Of a stretch of 64,000 bases of DNA, positions 12,746-26,535 are shown in pieces. Position 1 is the first letter of the stretch. Each line of letters opens with the position of its first letter. The notes beneath the pieces were generated by a model. It ran no database searches, had not been told where the DNA came from, and saw only the letters and a program-made list of their open reading frames with translations. Source of the DNA: Rostratula benghalensis. Lineage: Eukaryota > Chordata > Aves > Charadriiformes > Rostratulidae. A program made the translations under genes and the position numbers. The stretch spans positions 476,277 to 540,276 of the forward strand of contig VXAI01000380.1 in NCBI GenBank assembly GCA_013399305.1, read 5' to 3'.

Positions 12746-15700
12746 CTGTTTAGGATTCATCAGGCAATCATGACACTTTGTGCCCTGCCGTGTAGGAGGA
12801 TCTGAGTTCCTAACTTTCTCTGTCAGCTTGCTTCATCTTTGTAGTTACAGCTTCTTCTCCTCTGTCACATATGTCAGACTCCTGTCTTTTTTCTTGTATC
12901 CCGTAGGTAAAGTCATTTATTCAGAAATGAGAAATTTTTGCTGCTCCTCTTTCCAGAGAATCCAAACCTATTAAAAATTATTTAGTCTTTATTGATAAGA
13001 TTTTTTTGAATATGTTCAAGTAAGTTGTAACATATCTTATACCATCCACCCCCTAGTTATTATGATCCCAGTAACGCAGGGTTCTCAAAATGAGTATGTT
13101 TCCCCTTGAGTTCTTGTAAAAAGTATTTTATAGTAGATCATTTATTTAAGACACTAAATACTGTATTTTGAAATAGAGCTTAAAATGTTCTTTTTTTTCT
13201 TGGCGGTTCTTTCTTTTTTATTTCTGTTACATAGATCTTGTAATATTCTGTGGCAACCTCACTCCTGGATTAACTGTGCATTGTTTGGAATGTATACCTT
13301 TGTTAGTTTTAATTTTGTTGCCTATTTGTTTCACTGAGGGGGTGAGCAAGGGTTATCCTAGTTCCTTTATCTAATGTAGCAGTCAAAGTATAAACTCCTG
13401 AGAAAAAAAAAAAATGAACACATCTTTTAACTTCCTCTTTGTATTAACAAATTATTTATGTTTGCCATCTTCTGTTGGCAGGCACCTCTGTTCCCTCTCT
13501 CTTTTGGAAGAGATTGACCAGCACGAAACACCCTGTTCCTAGTCATGCTGAACCATTAGTTTACTAAAATACATAAAAATTGTAGTGGCATTTTCTCTCA
13601 CTGCTGTTGCATACTAATAGTGTGCTTGCCTTTGTGCAGTACTGGGCACCAAGCTGTTTTCATTGAGAGTTTTGAGTGTTTCACAAAGAATGCAAAGGAT
13701 AGGGCTTTCCAGGAAGTCTAAGGGGCCTAAGTGTCCATCTGTAATTTGAAAATCAAATTTCAAATGACTTAGTAAGTGAAACTCCCATAGACTCCATTTA
13801 AACTCTCAGCCTGTGTCTTTTTCTGAAGAGATGCATGGTGCAAAGTTCTGAATTAACCAGAGGCTGAAAATTTCCTGCGCATTCCTACACTTTGGTTTCT
13901 GAGCTGTACTTTTATCACATTGAATCTCTGCTTTCTACCCAGAAACTAATAGCAAAGTACTTTGTCAAAAAGTCAAGTAAATTATGTTAACCTGTTCTTT
14001 TCCCCACCCCATTTGCCTTGCATCAATCTAAATACCATGTGAAATTTTTACTCAGCAAAAAGTCTGTGTTGGATTATGGGGAATGGAGGGTGTAATCCAA
14101 ATAATTTTATTTCATATTAGCATATCATGATTCCCTTCCATTTTCTTAAATTTTTTAATGTAATTTCTTCCATTTTCTATCAATGATCAATACTACTTCT
14201 TTTTTAGTATTGTTTAAATCTATTGTATGGTTTTAAAATTGTTATCTGTCAACATGGGGTCTGATATTTCTTACTTTGTCAACTCTGTAATTTAAAATTC
14301 CTCCAGAACACCTGGCTATATATGAATGTGCATGGTGATTTGACATTACCATTATTGTTCAGCTATTGCAGTGCAGCTCACCATTACAATCTTAAAAAAC
14401 CCATTTTATGTTTGCCTCCCCCTTTCTATTCTCTGGATATTCAAGGTATTTGGATTTGCGTAGTATCACTGCAAGATGAGAAACACAGTTCTTAAGAACA
14501 GGAGGTGTGGAAGAGAGGGGAATATTTCAAAACTTTCATAAATTTGCTACTAAGTGAAGTGATCTATGACTGACTTCCATAGGACTAAAATTAGACAAAT
14601 GTAAATGATCTGAAGAATCTCACCCTCGCAGCTTCAAGGGGGAATTACTGTAAGAAGACTGAGGTGTAAATATGAAAAGGCTTTATCTGCTGAGCTCTGA
14701 CTCCCCCTGTGAATAATCGTAGAGTGTGAGGAGGTTGCTCTACTTGAAGAGCACGTAACCAACTGTACAGTCAAACTCTATCTCACGTCTTTATGGCAGC
14801 ACTGTCAAAGATGCTCCAGCCCCCACAGGCAAATGTGGAAATTGGACTCAGATTCAATCAGTCTCCAGTCACAACCATGATACCATTCTTACCACTTTCA
14901 CTTTCTTACATATCTGCACTATAGCAGAATTGTAATTTTCCTGAGGTTTGATTTGTTATAACAAATCTAAGTTCTTCTGTGCTTGAACAGTTGTTCATGT
15001 TTCCAGCATATGCACATTTATGTTTGAAATAAGCTTTTATAATCTACATTTATCAACATCAGCTGCATTACTAATGAACCCAACTAATTTAAATTTTTTA
15101 ATCTGACTACATTATTTCCTGGTATTGCCTCTTCTATATTTCTCTGTGTGCTATATGTGTGTGTATCTTCACAAATATAGAACCTAACTCATCATTAAAA
15201 TTATTAATAAAAAGGTTTTACCTAGATATGCTTAATTTTTTATTTTTTTTTTCTTTTTGTAACTTGTGCTGCTTTCTCCAATTTTTTCCTCTTTCACTAC
15301 CAGCTCTGTGGTGCTTTTAGTAGAAGTTGGCTACATGTTATAATTTTAAATACTTCACATTCAATTTCTCTTGCATACTTATGAACTCAGCAGATCCATA
15401 ATGTTTATGAAATAGGTTGGACTTTATGATTTATTTCTCCTGCAACTCTTAAAATTTGATTTCTGAAACATTCTCAGACTATGACTGACAACTATATCAG
15501 TATTTTTTTTAATGTCAGGGGAAATAGCTTTATTTTATGAATGTTTTTGATATGCTACTCTGTATTTCCTTATATAATTTTGCTAAGCTCTGTAGTATAG
15601 GACTTTTGACTCTTTCACATTCAATAATTGAACCTCTTTTTCTCACACACTGACACTTCAATGTTGTATGATTGTAACATGCCTGTTACAATCTTCATTT

Positions 15701-16948
15701 GATTCTGATCTGAACTGTTTGTTATCTATAAACCCAAAGTGACTTTTCCTTTTGACTCTGATTCCCTTTCAGGCATCAGCAGGTGTGACAGCTTCCCAAG
15801 CACATTTGTGTCAGTCTATATGTCCTGGACAGAAAGGTTTTGGAAGAAATTTAACCTGCTTTTAATAATTTCTTTTTTTTAATAGGTTTTAATATGTCCT
15901 TTTTGCTTGAAATACTTTTAAATTGATAGGTGCCATAAAGAATAAGTGGGACATCAGTGTGAAAATATTTTAGTTATGGAATGTCAAACTGCAGATCTAA
16001 GATTAAAATTCAGTATTAAAAATGTAAAATAATATATACATTTTATAGTTTCTAGAAGAAATAATGTCCTCCCTTGAGAGGAGAAGCTAATATAATTTCT
16101 TTAAAACAGAGCTGGCCTCACTAGCCAGTAGCTTGCACTACTTACATTACCTTTTTTAGCATGCTGTAAACAGAAATAACTACTCCATATTTTATAGTTA
16201 CAAATTAATTTAAAATCCCTTTGGGGCACATATGTATTGTAAGATGTCTGAACATTCATAATCTGAATGCAGAAGTTCTTTATTGACACAAAATTAAATG
16301 TGTTGTTGCTTTAAATAGAAGTATGCATTTTTCACAAACTGGCCTGGGAGGAAATAGTACTAGAATTATGCTTTGCGAACTACTCTATGTGTCCATGACC
16401 AAAGAGTGAGACACTAAATGCTGAGCGGAGGAGGATGGATAGATTATGAGAAATAATTCTAGGATTTTTGCGGAGATCCTCTTTACCTAACAAAATTTCA
16501 TTTTAATATTTCTGAATTACTGCATGTTTCTCAGGGGTTTTGTAAACTTAAAGTTCTTCTGAAATGGCACAAGGATTGGACACGTCATCAGCTGCAAACA
16601 GGTAGTCTGCAAACATTTGCCAGGGAGTTGTTAGACTAACTTCTGTGTATTTGTTCCATCTTGCCAGTTGGAAACTGGCTGTTCCAGTGTCTGAGACCTG
16701 AAAACCTTCAGTGGAGTTCTCTGCCATCCTAGAGATAGAAAAGCTTCAACATCTTTAAAGATTACACCAGCATTTACATAGGGAATTAAGTTTCTGTAGT
16801 CTTACATTCAGCACTACCCAACTGCATTGGATGAATGGAGTAAAGTACTATTTCCTATTAGTAATGGCAGCAGAGTGTGTTTCTGATTTAAGGTGCATTT
16901 AGGTAGTCTCATTTGAAAGTGTTGGTTTGGTGCCTCACTTTCTGTTTT
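12746..16948. other. Non-coding AT-rich DNA
   Basis: No gene was seen. About 13650-13860 contains phrases such as 'gaaactcccatagactccat' that recall very old amniote interspersed repeats, but the match is too weak to name. A poly(T)/A-rich stretch occurs at about 15234-15254. Confidence 0.4.
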
Positions 16949-16974
16949 TTTCTATGAATTCTAATTCATAGAAA
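16949..16974. repeat. Perfect inverted repeat, 12-bp arms
   Basis: Arms TTTCTATGAATT (16949-16960) and AATTCATAGAAA (16963-16974) are exact reverse complements separated by CT. It could extrude as a short hairpin; no function is implied. Confidence 0.9.
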
Positions 16975-18033
16975 TTCTCATTCTAATATAGACCAAAAGT
17001 AATTGCACTGCTTGTAGTGAAATTAAGGTCTACTTACAATTGTTGCAATGTAGGAAACTTTTTCAAAATTTGAAACATTTTTCACACTCAGAAATATGCT
17101 CTCATTGTCTCCTGAACTTGGTCTAGGCATATCTGACCTGTGTAGATAGGAGTAGTTGAGTTTTGTTTCCTTTCAATTCATATTAAAGAGGATCTTGTTT
17201 TGTCAACAATTGGACACGTGCCAATTATTTTTAAATGTGGTTTATTTCACAAATGGTCTATAAAGCAGAATTAAGGTATTATGAGAAGAACTTCTGATGG
17301 TTGTACTACTGCTAACATTTAACACTTAGAATTAATAGAATTAGTCATTGCTATATTGGATTCAAATAAATTGCTATTGGATTGTGTTAAGCAAAGTGTC
17401 CCATATTGCGCTGCATTATTCATTTGCTTATTTTTCAAAAATGTATAAGCCATACTGAGAGTGGATTTGCATTTATTATGCTATGTAATTAGCCAAAAGA
17501 AAAAAAACAGCCCTATTTCAGATTTTTGAAAACTTTTAGAAATGTACTGTTGCTGTTATTTAGAATTATTTATTACATAAAGCCAGTCTGTATATGGATA
17601 TTTTAACATTGCGTAACTGTCATCACCATATTATTTTTAAAAAAAAAATCTTAAATATTTCACCTTATATGGCTTTTGGGTAGGAATTCATTTAGGTTGC
17701 TATAGTTTTTTTTATGTTGTCAGCATTAGAGGTGTTCTTAATTACAGAGATACAATTGAGCTGTTACAAGTTTGGGTACTAGGAAGCCTTAAAATCTTTG
17801 AATTGTACTCTTCTGTGGCTGACCTCTGCTTTGGGGTAAGTTGATATCTAATAGGAATAAACAGGAAAGGCTTTTTAATCCAAATATAATTTTAAAAACC
17901 AAGGCAAAACTTGGTGTTCCGTTATACCTGTTCTGACCACCTTCCCTTGTAGTTTTCAGTAGTAGAAAGGTGTGTTTCTGCATCAATACCTTGAGACAAC
18001 AAAGTCCTGCATTTGTACTTAATTTCAATTTTC
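16975..18033. other. Non-coding AT-rich DNA
   Basis: No gene or recognisable repeat was seen. Probably part of the large 5' intron or the upstream region of the sulfotransferase gene. Confidence 0.4.
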
Positions 18034-18061
18034 GGGAAGGGGGTGGGAATGGGGGTGGGGG
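18034..18061 (+). other. G-quadruplex motif
   Basis: Five G-runs of 3 to 5 separated by loops of 1-3 bases (AA, T, AAT, T) in otherwise AT-rich DNA. This meets the canonical G3+N1-7 rule with short loops, which favours a stable intramolecular quadruplex on the + strand. It lies 5.9 kb upstream of the sulfotransferase start codon. Confidence 0.85.
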
Positions 18062-19561
18062 TGCGCAGCATGGGAGGGGAGCAAGTGAGAAGAAACTGCC
18101 ATATCCCAGAAAATACCAGAACCTTGTGCTGAGGCATTGAGGATGCTCCTCAAGCAAGGCATGCTCCTTGCTTTTCAGTTCACCAAGTTAACATAAGAGA
18201 TGTGAGTGGCTGCCATGAAGTGGCACAAAGTAGGAACTGGAAGGGGAATTTGAAGCCTGGTGAATTTTATTCTGGTATTCTTGTAAACCTGATATATCCC
18301 ATTGAAGAGATTACAATAACCCTGACTGTCACATTTGCACTCCTGAACTGGATCTATAGATTGGTCCTTAAAAGGGTGCAGCCAGTTCATAACACAGAGT
18401 GTTGTGAAATGAAGAGCATTACAGGGAGTAGAACGTATTATTAGAAATTGAAAATATTACAAATTGGTAATAGTAATATAGTTAGGCTTACCCTATGATG
18501 TTGTACTTTACCCTGAAGCAAGATAAATCATGAACCTCTTAGAAGTTGGTTGGTTGGGGTTTGGTTTTCTTTTTTTTTCACAAAGAAGTGCTGCAGTAAA
18601 TGGTCTTCAGAACATTTCTTCATATTAAAATGATTTTTCAGCCAGCGTAGTAGCTTCTTCCATCTAGTCTAAGGTTTTACAGAAGTAAACCAAAGAAAAG
18701 TGCAAAGTATTATTTACTTAATTAGTCCTCTCTGCAGCATTAATTTCTTTCTGAACTTCATTTCTTCTTAATAAGTATCATATCTGTTTATGTTCCTTAT
18801 GTTACTAAGCAATACCAACACTACCAAATAATAGGGAAACTAAATTTAATAAGGCACTATAATTCTGATCATACTTCATGAGGATAAGTTCTTAGAAATG
18901 CTCTGGGATTCAAAGACTGTGCAGTGCAGCCATGTAAAATACATTGTTTTCATTACAAAAAGCAGTTTGTATCTTGTAAAAATGTGCATTTAATTGCATA
19001 CAGGCACAAAAGCTACACAAAAAATATTCAAATAACATTCCATTATATTTGATAAATCATCTTTTAAACCTTTACATTTATGAAGCAATTATAACCTAAC
19101 CACAGGATCTAACACCTTAGAGCTTCATCAAAGTCAATCTAAGGCTGAAGGTGCAATGTTGCTCTGATGGAATTGCTCCCAAAGACAATTGATCCATTTA
19201 GGCACCTTTTTTTCAGCACATTCTGAATGTGATTATTTCTGGTATTATTTCCTGGGTAAGGTCTTGTTCTAGCAATGCCAATAATGCCTTATATAAAACA
19301 ACTAATTAATTGCAAACTGATTAAACTAATATAATTGTTTTCAAAAATCCTACTAATACTCTGGTCCATAGAAAATACAGAATCTCTTCCATGAGATATA
19401 AATCCAGTGTGATTTATAGAGAACTGCTGGTTTCAGATATTAAATTATACAGACTCATTCACATTAATTGTGAACCTGAGAATATTTTGGCAGACCAGTC
19501 TTTCTTTAGTTCTAAGTATGAATTGCTCATTCAGCTTCCAGGCTTCTTTGAACTCTCTTTG
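18062..19561. other. Non-coding AT-rich DNA
   Basis: No gene was seen. The 122-codon minus-strand frame over 17789-18157 reads through the C-rich complement of the G-rich tract and is not credible as a protein. Confidence 0.45.
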
Positions 19562-20346
19562 CAGAGAGAAATTTAGTGAAATTTAACAAGGACAAGTGTA
19601 GAGTCCTACATCTGGGCAAGAACAACCCCAGGTACCCGTACAAGTTTGGAACTTCCCTGTTGAAGAGCAGTGATGGGAAAGGGACCTGGGGTCCTGGTGG
19701 GCAGCAGGATGCCCATGAGCCAGCTCTGTGCCCTGGTGGCCAAGAAGGCCAATGGCATCCTGGGGTGGATGAGAAGGGGGGTGGTCAGGAGGTGGAGAGA
19801 GGTTCTCCTCCCCCTCTCCTCTGCCCTGGTGAGACCCCATCTGGAATAGTGTGTCCAGTTCTGGGCCCCTCAGCTCCAGAAGGACAGGGAACTGCTGGAG
19901 AGAGTCCAGGGCAGGGCTACAAAGATGCTGAAGGGAGTGGAGCATCTCCCAGAGGAGGAAAGGCTGAGGGAGCTGGGTCTCTTGAGCTTGGAGAAGAGGA
20001 GACTGAGGGGTGACCTCCTGAATGTTTCTAAATCTGGAAAGGGTGAGTGTCAGGAGGATGGAGCCAGGCTCTTCTCAGGGACAGGCAATGATAGGACAAG
20101 GGGCAATGGGTGCAAGCTGGAACACAGGAGGTTCCACTGAAATAGGAGGAAAAACTTCTTCACGGTGAGGGTGAGGGAGCACTGGAAGGGGCTGCCCAGA
20201 GAGGTGGTGGAGTCCCCTTCTCTGGAGACATTCAAACCCCTCCTGGACACGTTCCTGTGGGACCTGCTCTGGGTGTTCCTGCTCTGGCAGGGGGATTGGA
20301 CTGGGTGAGCTTTCAAGGTCCCTTCCAATCCCTGACATTCTGTGAA
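19562..20346 (+). mobile_element. Young CR1 LINE, 5'-truncated
   Basis: Starts inside ORF2 (MKFNKDKCRVLHLGKNNP), then continues in shifted frames through 'aatggcatcctggggtggat', the [21 protein letters not shown] region and the 'cccagagaggtggtggagtc' block. It ends with a single ATTCTGTGA at about 20337. The 5' edge falls at about 19562. It is nearly identical to the copy at 26536-27110, which indicates recent activity of one subfamily. Confidence 0.93.
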
Positions 20347-20892
20347 CAACAGTATGTGCCCCTGATCGTTAGGTACATGAAGCCAAATAACTATCAGTTC
20401 ATTAGGGATAAAACAATATCAGTGTTAGGGGGTTTTTTCCTTAAAATAAAAAAGTGAATTTGAGCATTTTTTTAATCTATCACCAGATATAGGAATAAGA
20501 CACACCTGTCTATTACTACTGTGAGGCCCCCCATCTCAAATACCTTTGTATCTTTTTTTACACTGGTTTTAGAAAATTTCAGAGAAATTCCTTCTTTCTT
20601 CTCTGTCCTTCTATTTTTTTGCTTAAGCTATTAACCTAGTTGGTCTTAAGAATACTTCTCAAAGCCTCTAAAAATTATAAAATTTTTGCTTAAATAAAGT
20701 TAACTGGAATATCTGTCAAGAATCAGTTCATAAATGTTTCAAGATGGGATAGTTCCAGAACTGAAATTATATAATGAGTTATATGTGTCCACTTTGGTAT
20801 TTCCAAGCTTTCAGGTATTCAGGCTAGTACTACCTTACTTTCAAAGAGCTTGTAATCTAAAATGTGTACATACACATTTTAATGTACAGGTA
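20347..20892. other. AT-rich single-copy DNA
   Basis: No gene was seen. It contains an inverted repeat at 20859-20880 with perfect 10-bp arms (AAAATGTGTA / TACACATTTT, 2-base spacer) just before the next CR1. Confidence 0.5.
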
Positions 20893-20982
20893 CCGTACTA
20901 GGTTGCCTAGAGAAGTTGTGAATGCCACATCCCTGGAGGTGTTCAAGATCAGATTAAACAGGGCTTTGAGAAACCTGGTCTA
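20893..20982 (+). mobile_element. Older CR1 3' end, first half (split by insertion)
   Basis: Reads 'ggttgcctagagaagttgtg' and 'ggaggtgttcaagatcagat', ending with AACCTGGTCTA. The element continues at 21412 after a younger CR1 inserted in the opposite orientation. Confidence 0.85.
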
Positions 20983-21411
20983 CAAAGAATGAATCACAGA
21001 ATGCTATGGGGTTGGCAGGGACCTCTGGAGATGATCTAGTCCAACCCTCTGCCAAAGTGGGGCCATCCAGAGCAGGCTATGCAGGAACGTGTCCAGGTGG
21101 GTTTGAATGTCTCCAGAGATGGAGACTCCACCACCTCTCTGGGCAGCCTCTGCCAGGGCTCTGACACCCTCAAAGTGAAGAAATTTCTCCTGATGGAGAT
21201 GGAACTTCTTATGTTCAAGTTTGTGCCCATTTCCTCTTGTCCTGTCCCTGGGCACCACTGAAAACATATTGGCTCCATCCTCCTGACACCCACCCTTGAA
21301 GTATTTCTAGGTGTTGATCAGATCCCCGCTCGGCCTTCTCTTCCCCAGACTAAAAATGTCTAAGTCCCTCGGCCTTTCCACATAAGAGAGAGGCTCTAGA
21401 GGGAGCATCTA
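20983..21411 (-). mobile_element. CR1 inserted into an older CR1 (antisense)
   Basis: Reverse-complement CR1 3' portion. It begins with the tail TCACAGAATGC near 20994 and runs through a 'ccaccacctctctgggcagc' block and the ORF2 end (RGGGVSISGDIQTHLDT in a minus frame). It stops near 21400 at the sequence encoding the ERLRDL-like block. The 5-base string GTCTA occurs at both edges (20978-20982 and 21412-21416), compatible with a short target-site duplication. Confidence 0.88.
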
Positions 21412-21498
21412 GTCTAGAGGGAGGTGTCCCTGCCCAGGGCAGGGGGTTTAGAAATGGATAATCTTTAAGGTCTCTTCCAACCCATCCAATCTGTGATT
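21412..21498 (+). mobile_element. Older CR1 3' end, second half
   Basis: Resumes GTCTAGAGGGAGGTGTCCC, then 'tgcccagggcagggggttta', the TCTTTAAGGTCTCTTCCAAC block and a CTGTGATT terminus. This is exactly what should follow the piece ending at 20982. Confidence 0.87.
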
Positions 21499-23799
21499 TA
21501 TTCTAAAATGTGGTATGTGTTTCAGCAGAAACAAGGTAAATCAAAAAAGCATTATTCAGTCTTCTTGGAAGAATTTTAAATGGAAGATGAATAGAATATA
21601 AATTAACACTGGGCTTTTGGAACAGGTTAATAGAAAAATTAACTGCTCCCTGCTCCCTTACAGGGGCTAATCCCTGCCTACTGGCATCACAGCTGTACTG
21701 CTTCAGATATTCCTACTTCAGAGAAATGGTTTCAGGATCACCTTGTGCTTAGTTCTTATCAAATGTTTAGGAACCTTGTGAATGACCAAAAATCTGGCTT
21801 GAAATTATGAAAGCAGAGTCTCTGTCTACAAACATGAAGACTGTCTTTCAGGAGTCATGTGAAGATGTTTTGCCTCAAATTGCATGGTTCGTGGTGTAGG
21901 TGTGCTTTCCAAAACCAACATTAGCTGCTACTATAACAGAATGCATTTTGATTCTTCAGCAGCACTAAATGGCATGTTTACCATTTCCCAAACTTCCCAA
22001 AAGAGTAGTCATTTTGAAAAGTGTAACTACAAATGGGTTTGGTATAAACGTATCTGTTCTTCCATCCTGAAATTGCTGTAGAAATGCTTCCAGTCCTGGC
22101 TCTTGATTTTAGTGCTCATTCAGGCTAACAAGAGTCATTCCTTAGATACACAAGTAGCTGGAATAGGATTTAGTAATACGTAGAAAACAGATCTAATGAA
22201 TCTTCTATATCTCCTAGACTGTTATTACTGAAAATATTCTCATGTTTAATGTTCAGGTGTGTCAAGTAAACCTCAAAGAAAACAATTTTTAAATAGAAAT
22301 ACTGAGGGCTTCTCAGACCCATGACAACTGGGAACTGGCTGCATTTTCTAAGGTTGTTTCTAGGAGGCAAAGTACTGTGACCAATATATTCAGAAAGAGA
22401 AAGAGACTAACTGACAGTGGAACTGAAGAAGGAGCTAAAGTTGTAGTATTTCTGAGACTACTATTGCTACTACTTTAAATTATAAGCCATAATTCAAAGC
22501 GATTCCAAAAACAGTCACTGGTTTTAAAATGACTGCTGCTTCACTGTATGAAATAGCTTGTTTCCCCATCTTACCTTGAAAACAAAACCTGTCAAATATG
22601 CAGATCTATCCTACAAATCTTAAAATGTTAGAAATGCTCAGAAAAGGGATGAAGTCCAAGAGTCCTCTCAATGAGGATTTTGCTCTGGAGGATTTTCAAA
22701 CACACAGACAATCCAAGTGCAGCAGTTCCAGTGCAGGTGTTGCATTGCTCTGAATTTTTTATCACTGCTAGCGTGACGGAAGATCTCTTAGCAATCTGTT
22801 TCAAATAATACATGCAAGAGTTACCCAAGGGATTTTAAATGTTAGCAACACAATTACAGTGACATTTTCTTTTACTTACATGTGCATGTGCACATACCTG
22901 CAACCCTAAAGCTTGTTTCCAATGTTTTAAAAGATTTAACATATACCACTTCCTAAAAATGATCGTATGCTATGTGGATTAAGAAAAAGAAGGTACTCAG
23001 CTCCAACCAGACTTGCTGCCCTTACTGCAAAATTTTTTAGGTGCCCAGAAAGTGTCTAGTTATCTGTTATGCAGAGCTTTGAAGGAACTGCAGAATATTA
23101 TCTGAAGATCTGATTTGCCAGGATTTTCCCAGCACTTTAGTGACTACGCTTCGTAACACCTGTATAATTACAAAGAACCCACCCTATCTCATTTATTTTT
23201 TCCACACCAATTCAGCTCAGACACTTCACTCTTGCTTTGCCACACTATTAGTTTTCTGCTCTAAAGGGCTCAAATTCCAAATTTTTTCCTATATCTGTGC
23301 AGTGTTTTCTGTCTAAGAACTTTTTTCATGTGATCCATAGCTCACTCAAAACCAAATGGATCCATCACCATCCAGTGCCATTATTTAGATTAGGATATAC
23401 TATTCTAGAAGGGAATTTGGATAAAGGCATTGATTCTAAAGCAGAAATGCTTTGGAATTATTTTTAATATCATATGGGGTATGGTATATATGGCAAGAGA
23501 GGTATATGGTATATACAGAAGAGATTAAGGGAAATAAAACCAAGCAAATAATGGTCAGGAACGTAAAATCAGGTAAACAATTATAATGTTCTGCTTAAAG
23601 GAAGTAAAAGCTGTTGAAGGGTTAGGAACTATCATGCATCCATGGTTAAGAAAAAAAGCATGTGGGGGTTTTTTTATTCTCTTGAAATAAAGTCAGGGAA
23701 AACAAGTAACTAGTGTGTAGATTTTCTGTTGTGACCACAGATTAGATTTGTGAATTGTGAATTGAATTTTCAACTGGTGATGGGTTTAGAAATACTGAT
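21499..23799. other. Probable 5' intron of the HS3ST1-like gene
   Basis: Non-coding AT-rich DNA leading to a splice acceptor at 23820. No CpG island or obvious promoter was seen, so the first exon and main promoter are probably outside the window or CpG-poor. A short imperfect GGTATATG repeat is at about 23477-23515. Confidence 0.45.
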
Positions 23800-23820
23800 T
23801 TGTCTTATTTTATTTTTTAG
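23800..23820 (+). promoter_or_regulatory. Splice acceptor before the coding exon
   Basis: A pyrimidine-rich tract ending TTTTATTTTTTAG, preceded by a branch-point-like TACTGAT near 23791. Genes of the HS3ST1 type have a 5' non-coding exon followed by one coding exon, so an acceptor 116 bases before the ATG is where it should be. Confidence 0.72.
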
Positions 23821-24866
<1,046 letters not shown>

Positions 24867-25500
24867 TGACTTTGGAATCAACATTTCTTAAAAAGGGCCT
24901 GAAACAAACTCTTTCAAACATATCATTCTAACATGTAAGGATTGATTTTATGAGAACTCTAACCTACTGGTTATGTGCTTCATTGAAATAACACATCTGT
25001 TAACTCAGTGAAATAATACCCTTTCAGTTTCATGTATTTGTATGATTACTGTGAGTCCCATTCTGAGCTTCTTTCTCCTATCATGCAAATACTTTAACTT
25101 CAGTGGACTTATTTCAGATCTGTATCTGTTACAAGATTTGTGCTGTTTAGGAATAATGGCTGCTTTTAAAAGTTTTTAAAAATGTAAATATTTGAAGTGG
25201 TACTATCCTAACTGTTCTGTATTTTTTGTTGTTAGTACTTTTTATATTATGCACAATGATAGTGGTGTTGATTTCTAGAATTTTTCATACAAGCTAAATT
25301 ATATGTTAAAACAGGAGCATATACAGTAGCTCTAATAAATAATTCATCCTCTGTTAATTTGCCGAAGTTCTTCATTAATAATAAAATTAATCTATTTGCC
25401 CTACGATTTTGAAGAGGTGAATTAGAAGCTCCCTTTCTGTATATCACACTCATACTGTCTTATACTATATTAGTTTGAAAAATAAAAATATAAAAATAAA
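24867..25500 (+). other. 3' UTR of the HS3ST1-like gene
   Basis: AT-rich sequence following the stop codon with no repeat inside. The length up to the poly(A) signals is about 630 bases. Several ATTTA-type motifs are present. The extent is inferred from the signals, not from transcripts. Confidence 0.55.
25481..25500 (+). terminator. Polyadenylation signals
   Basis: Two AATAAA hexamers (25481-25486 and 25495-25500). An additional upstream AATAAA at 25334-25339 could give a shorter transcript. Confidence 0.55.
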
Positions 25501-26535
25501 AATCTTCAACAAAAGAACATGAACTGTTTGAAAAAACTTAAAATGAGAGTTCTGAATGTAAAGAAATTAAATAATCCCAGGAAACCTCAGTTTACCGTGT
25601 CACTCTATACACTAAGAACAAACAAACAAAAAAATGGAAAAAAATATTAATTATGTCACCGCTATTGAATGAAAAAGCTCTTCATTAGTACTACCATATT
25701 AATCATGTTTGTATTCTGTGACTAGATATTCTATTGCTCTCCTACCTTTAATTTAGATATCTCCCTTGACACATTGGCTTGCTTGCTTTCCTTTTTATTT
25801 TGTTGTTTTTAATGCAAATCATGGGATGTACTCAAAGTTAAAATAACACCTTGTTATACTGAGTATCTCAGGCCCCGTGTCAATATAATAAGTATGACAT
25901 ACTCAGACTATATGTAAAAACCATACCCACCTATATACTGACATTAGGAGGTTTTTTTATTTTTAATATTTTTTTGTTTTACAATATTGTGCTGGTCTTT
26001 TCTCCTTTTTCATGTAAACATTTCATTATATATCAGTACCAAAGCAATTAACTTGAAATGTTAAAGATGGTGCCAGAGAGAATTCCAGGTGCAGCTGGGC
26101 TTTCTTGACATTGTACCATGCAGTCCAGAACCTCTGGTGCTCCCCGTGGTAGAAGCATTCATTGGGTAGATGTGGGCCCACTCTGAGCGTCGTAGCATCA
26201 ATCTCTACCTAAGTTTAATCCACTATGCTGCCTACAGGAGGATGTGTTCCTAACATCAAATTCAGTCTTCCACTTCAGAGGATAAAAGATACATATTGCA
26301 GCAGTAATTTTTAGGTTTCTAATAGCTGATGGGGGGGCTACTTAGATGTTGGGCATGTTCCACTGAAGCTGGACAGAGTCAGACCCAGCCAGATTATATG
26401 GAAATTACCTTCATCAAATATTCCCCCAAAAATGCAAAATGAAAAATAATATGACAAATCTTATTCTTTATCTCTTCTGCTACTTGAATGTGCATATGTA
26501 AGAGAAAATTAGGGGTTTTTTGAATTAGCATAACA
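25501..26535. other. Non-coding DNA downstream of the HS3ST1-like gene
   Basis: No gene or recognised repeat. T-rich stretches at about 25951-25980. Confidence 0.5.

Noticed and set aside
17789..18157. 122-codon minus-strand frame rich in proline and cysteine
   Set aside because: It reads the complement of the G-rich tract; composition explains the lack of stops and no domain is visible.
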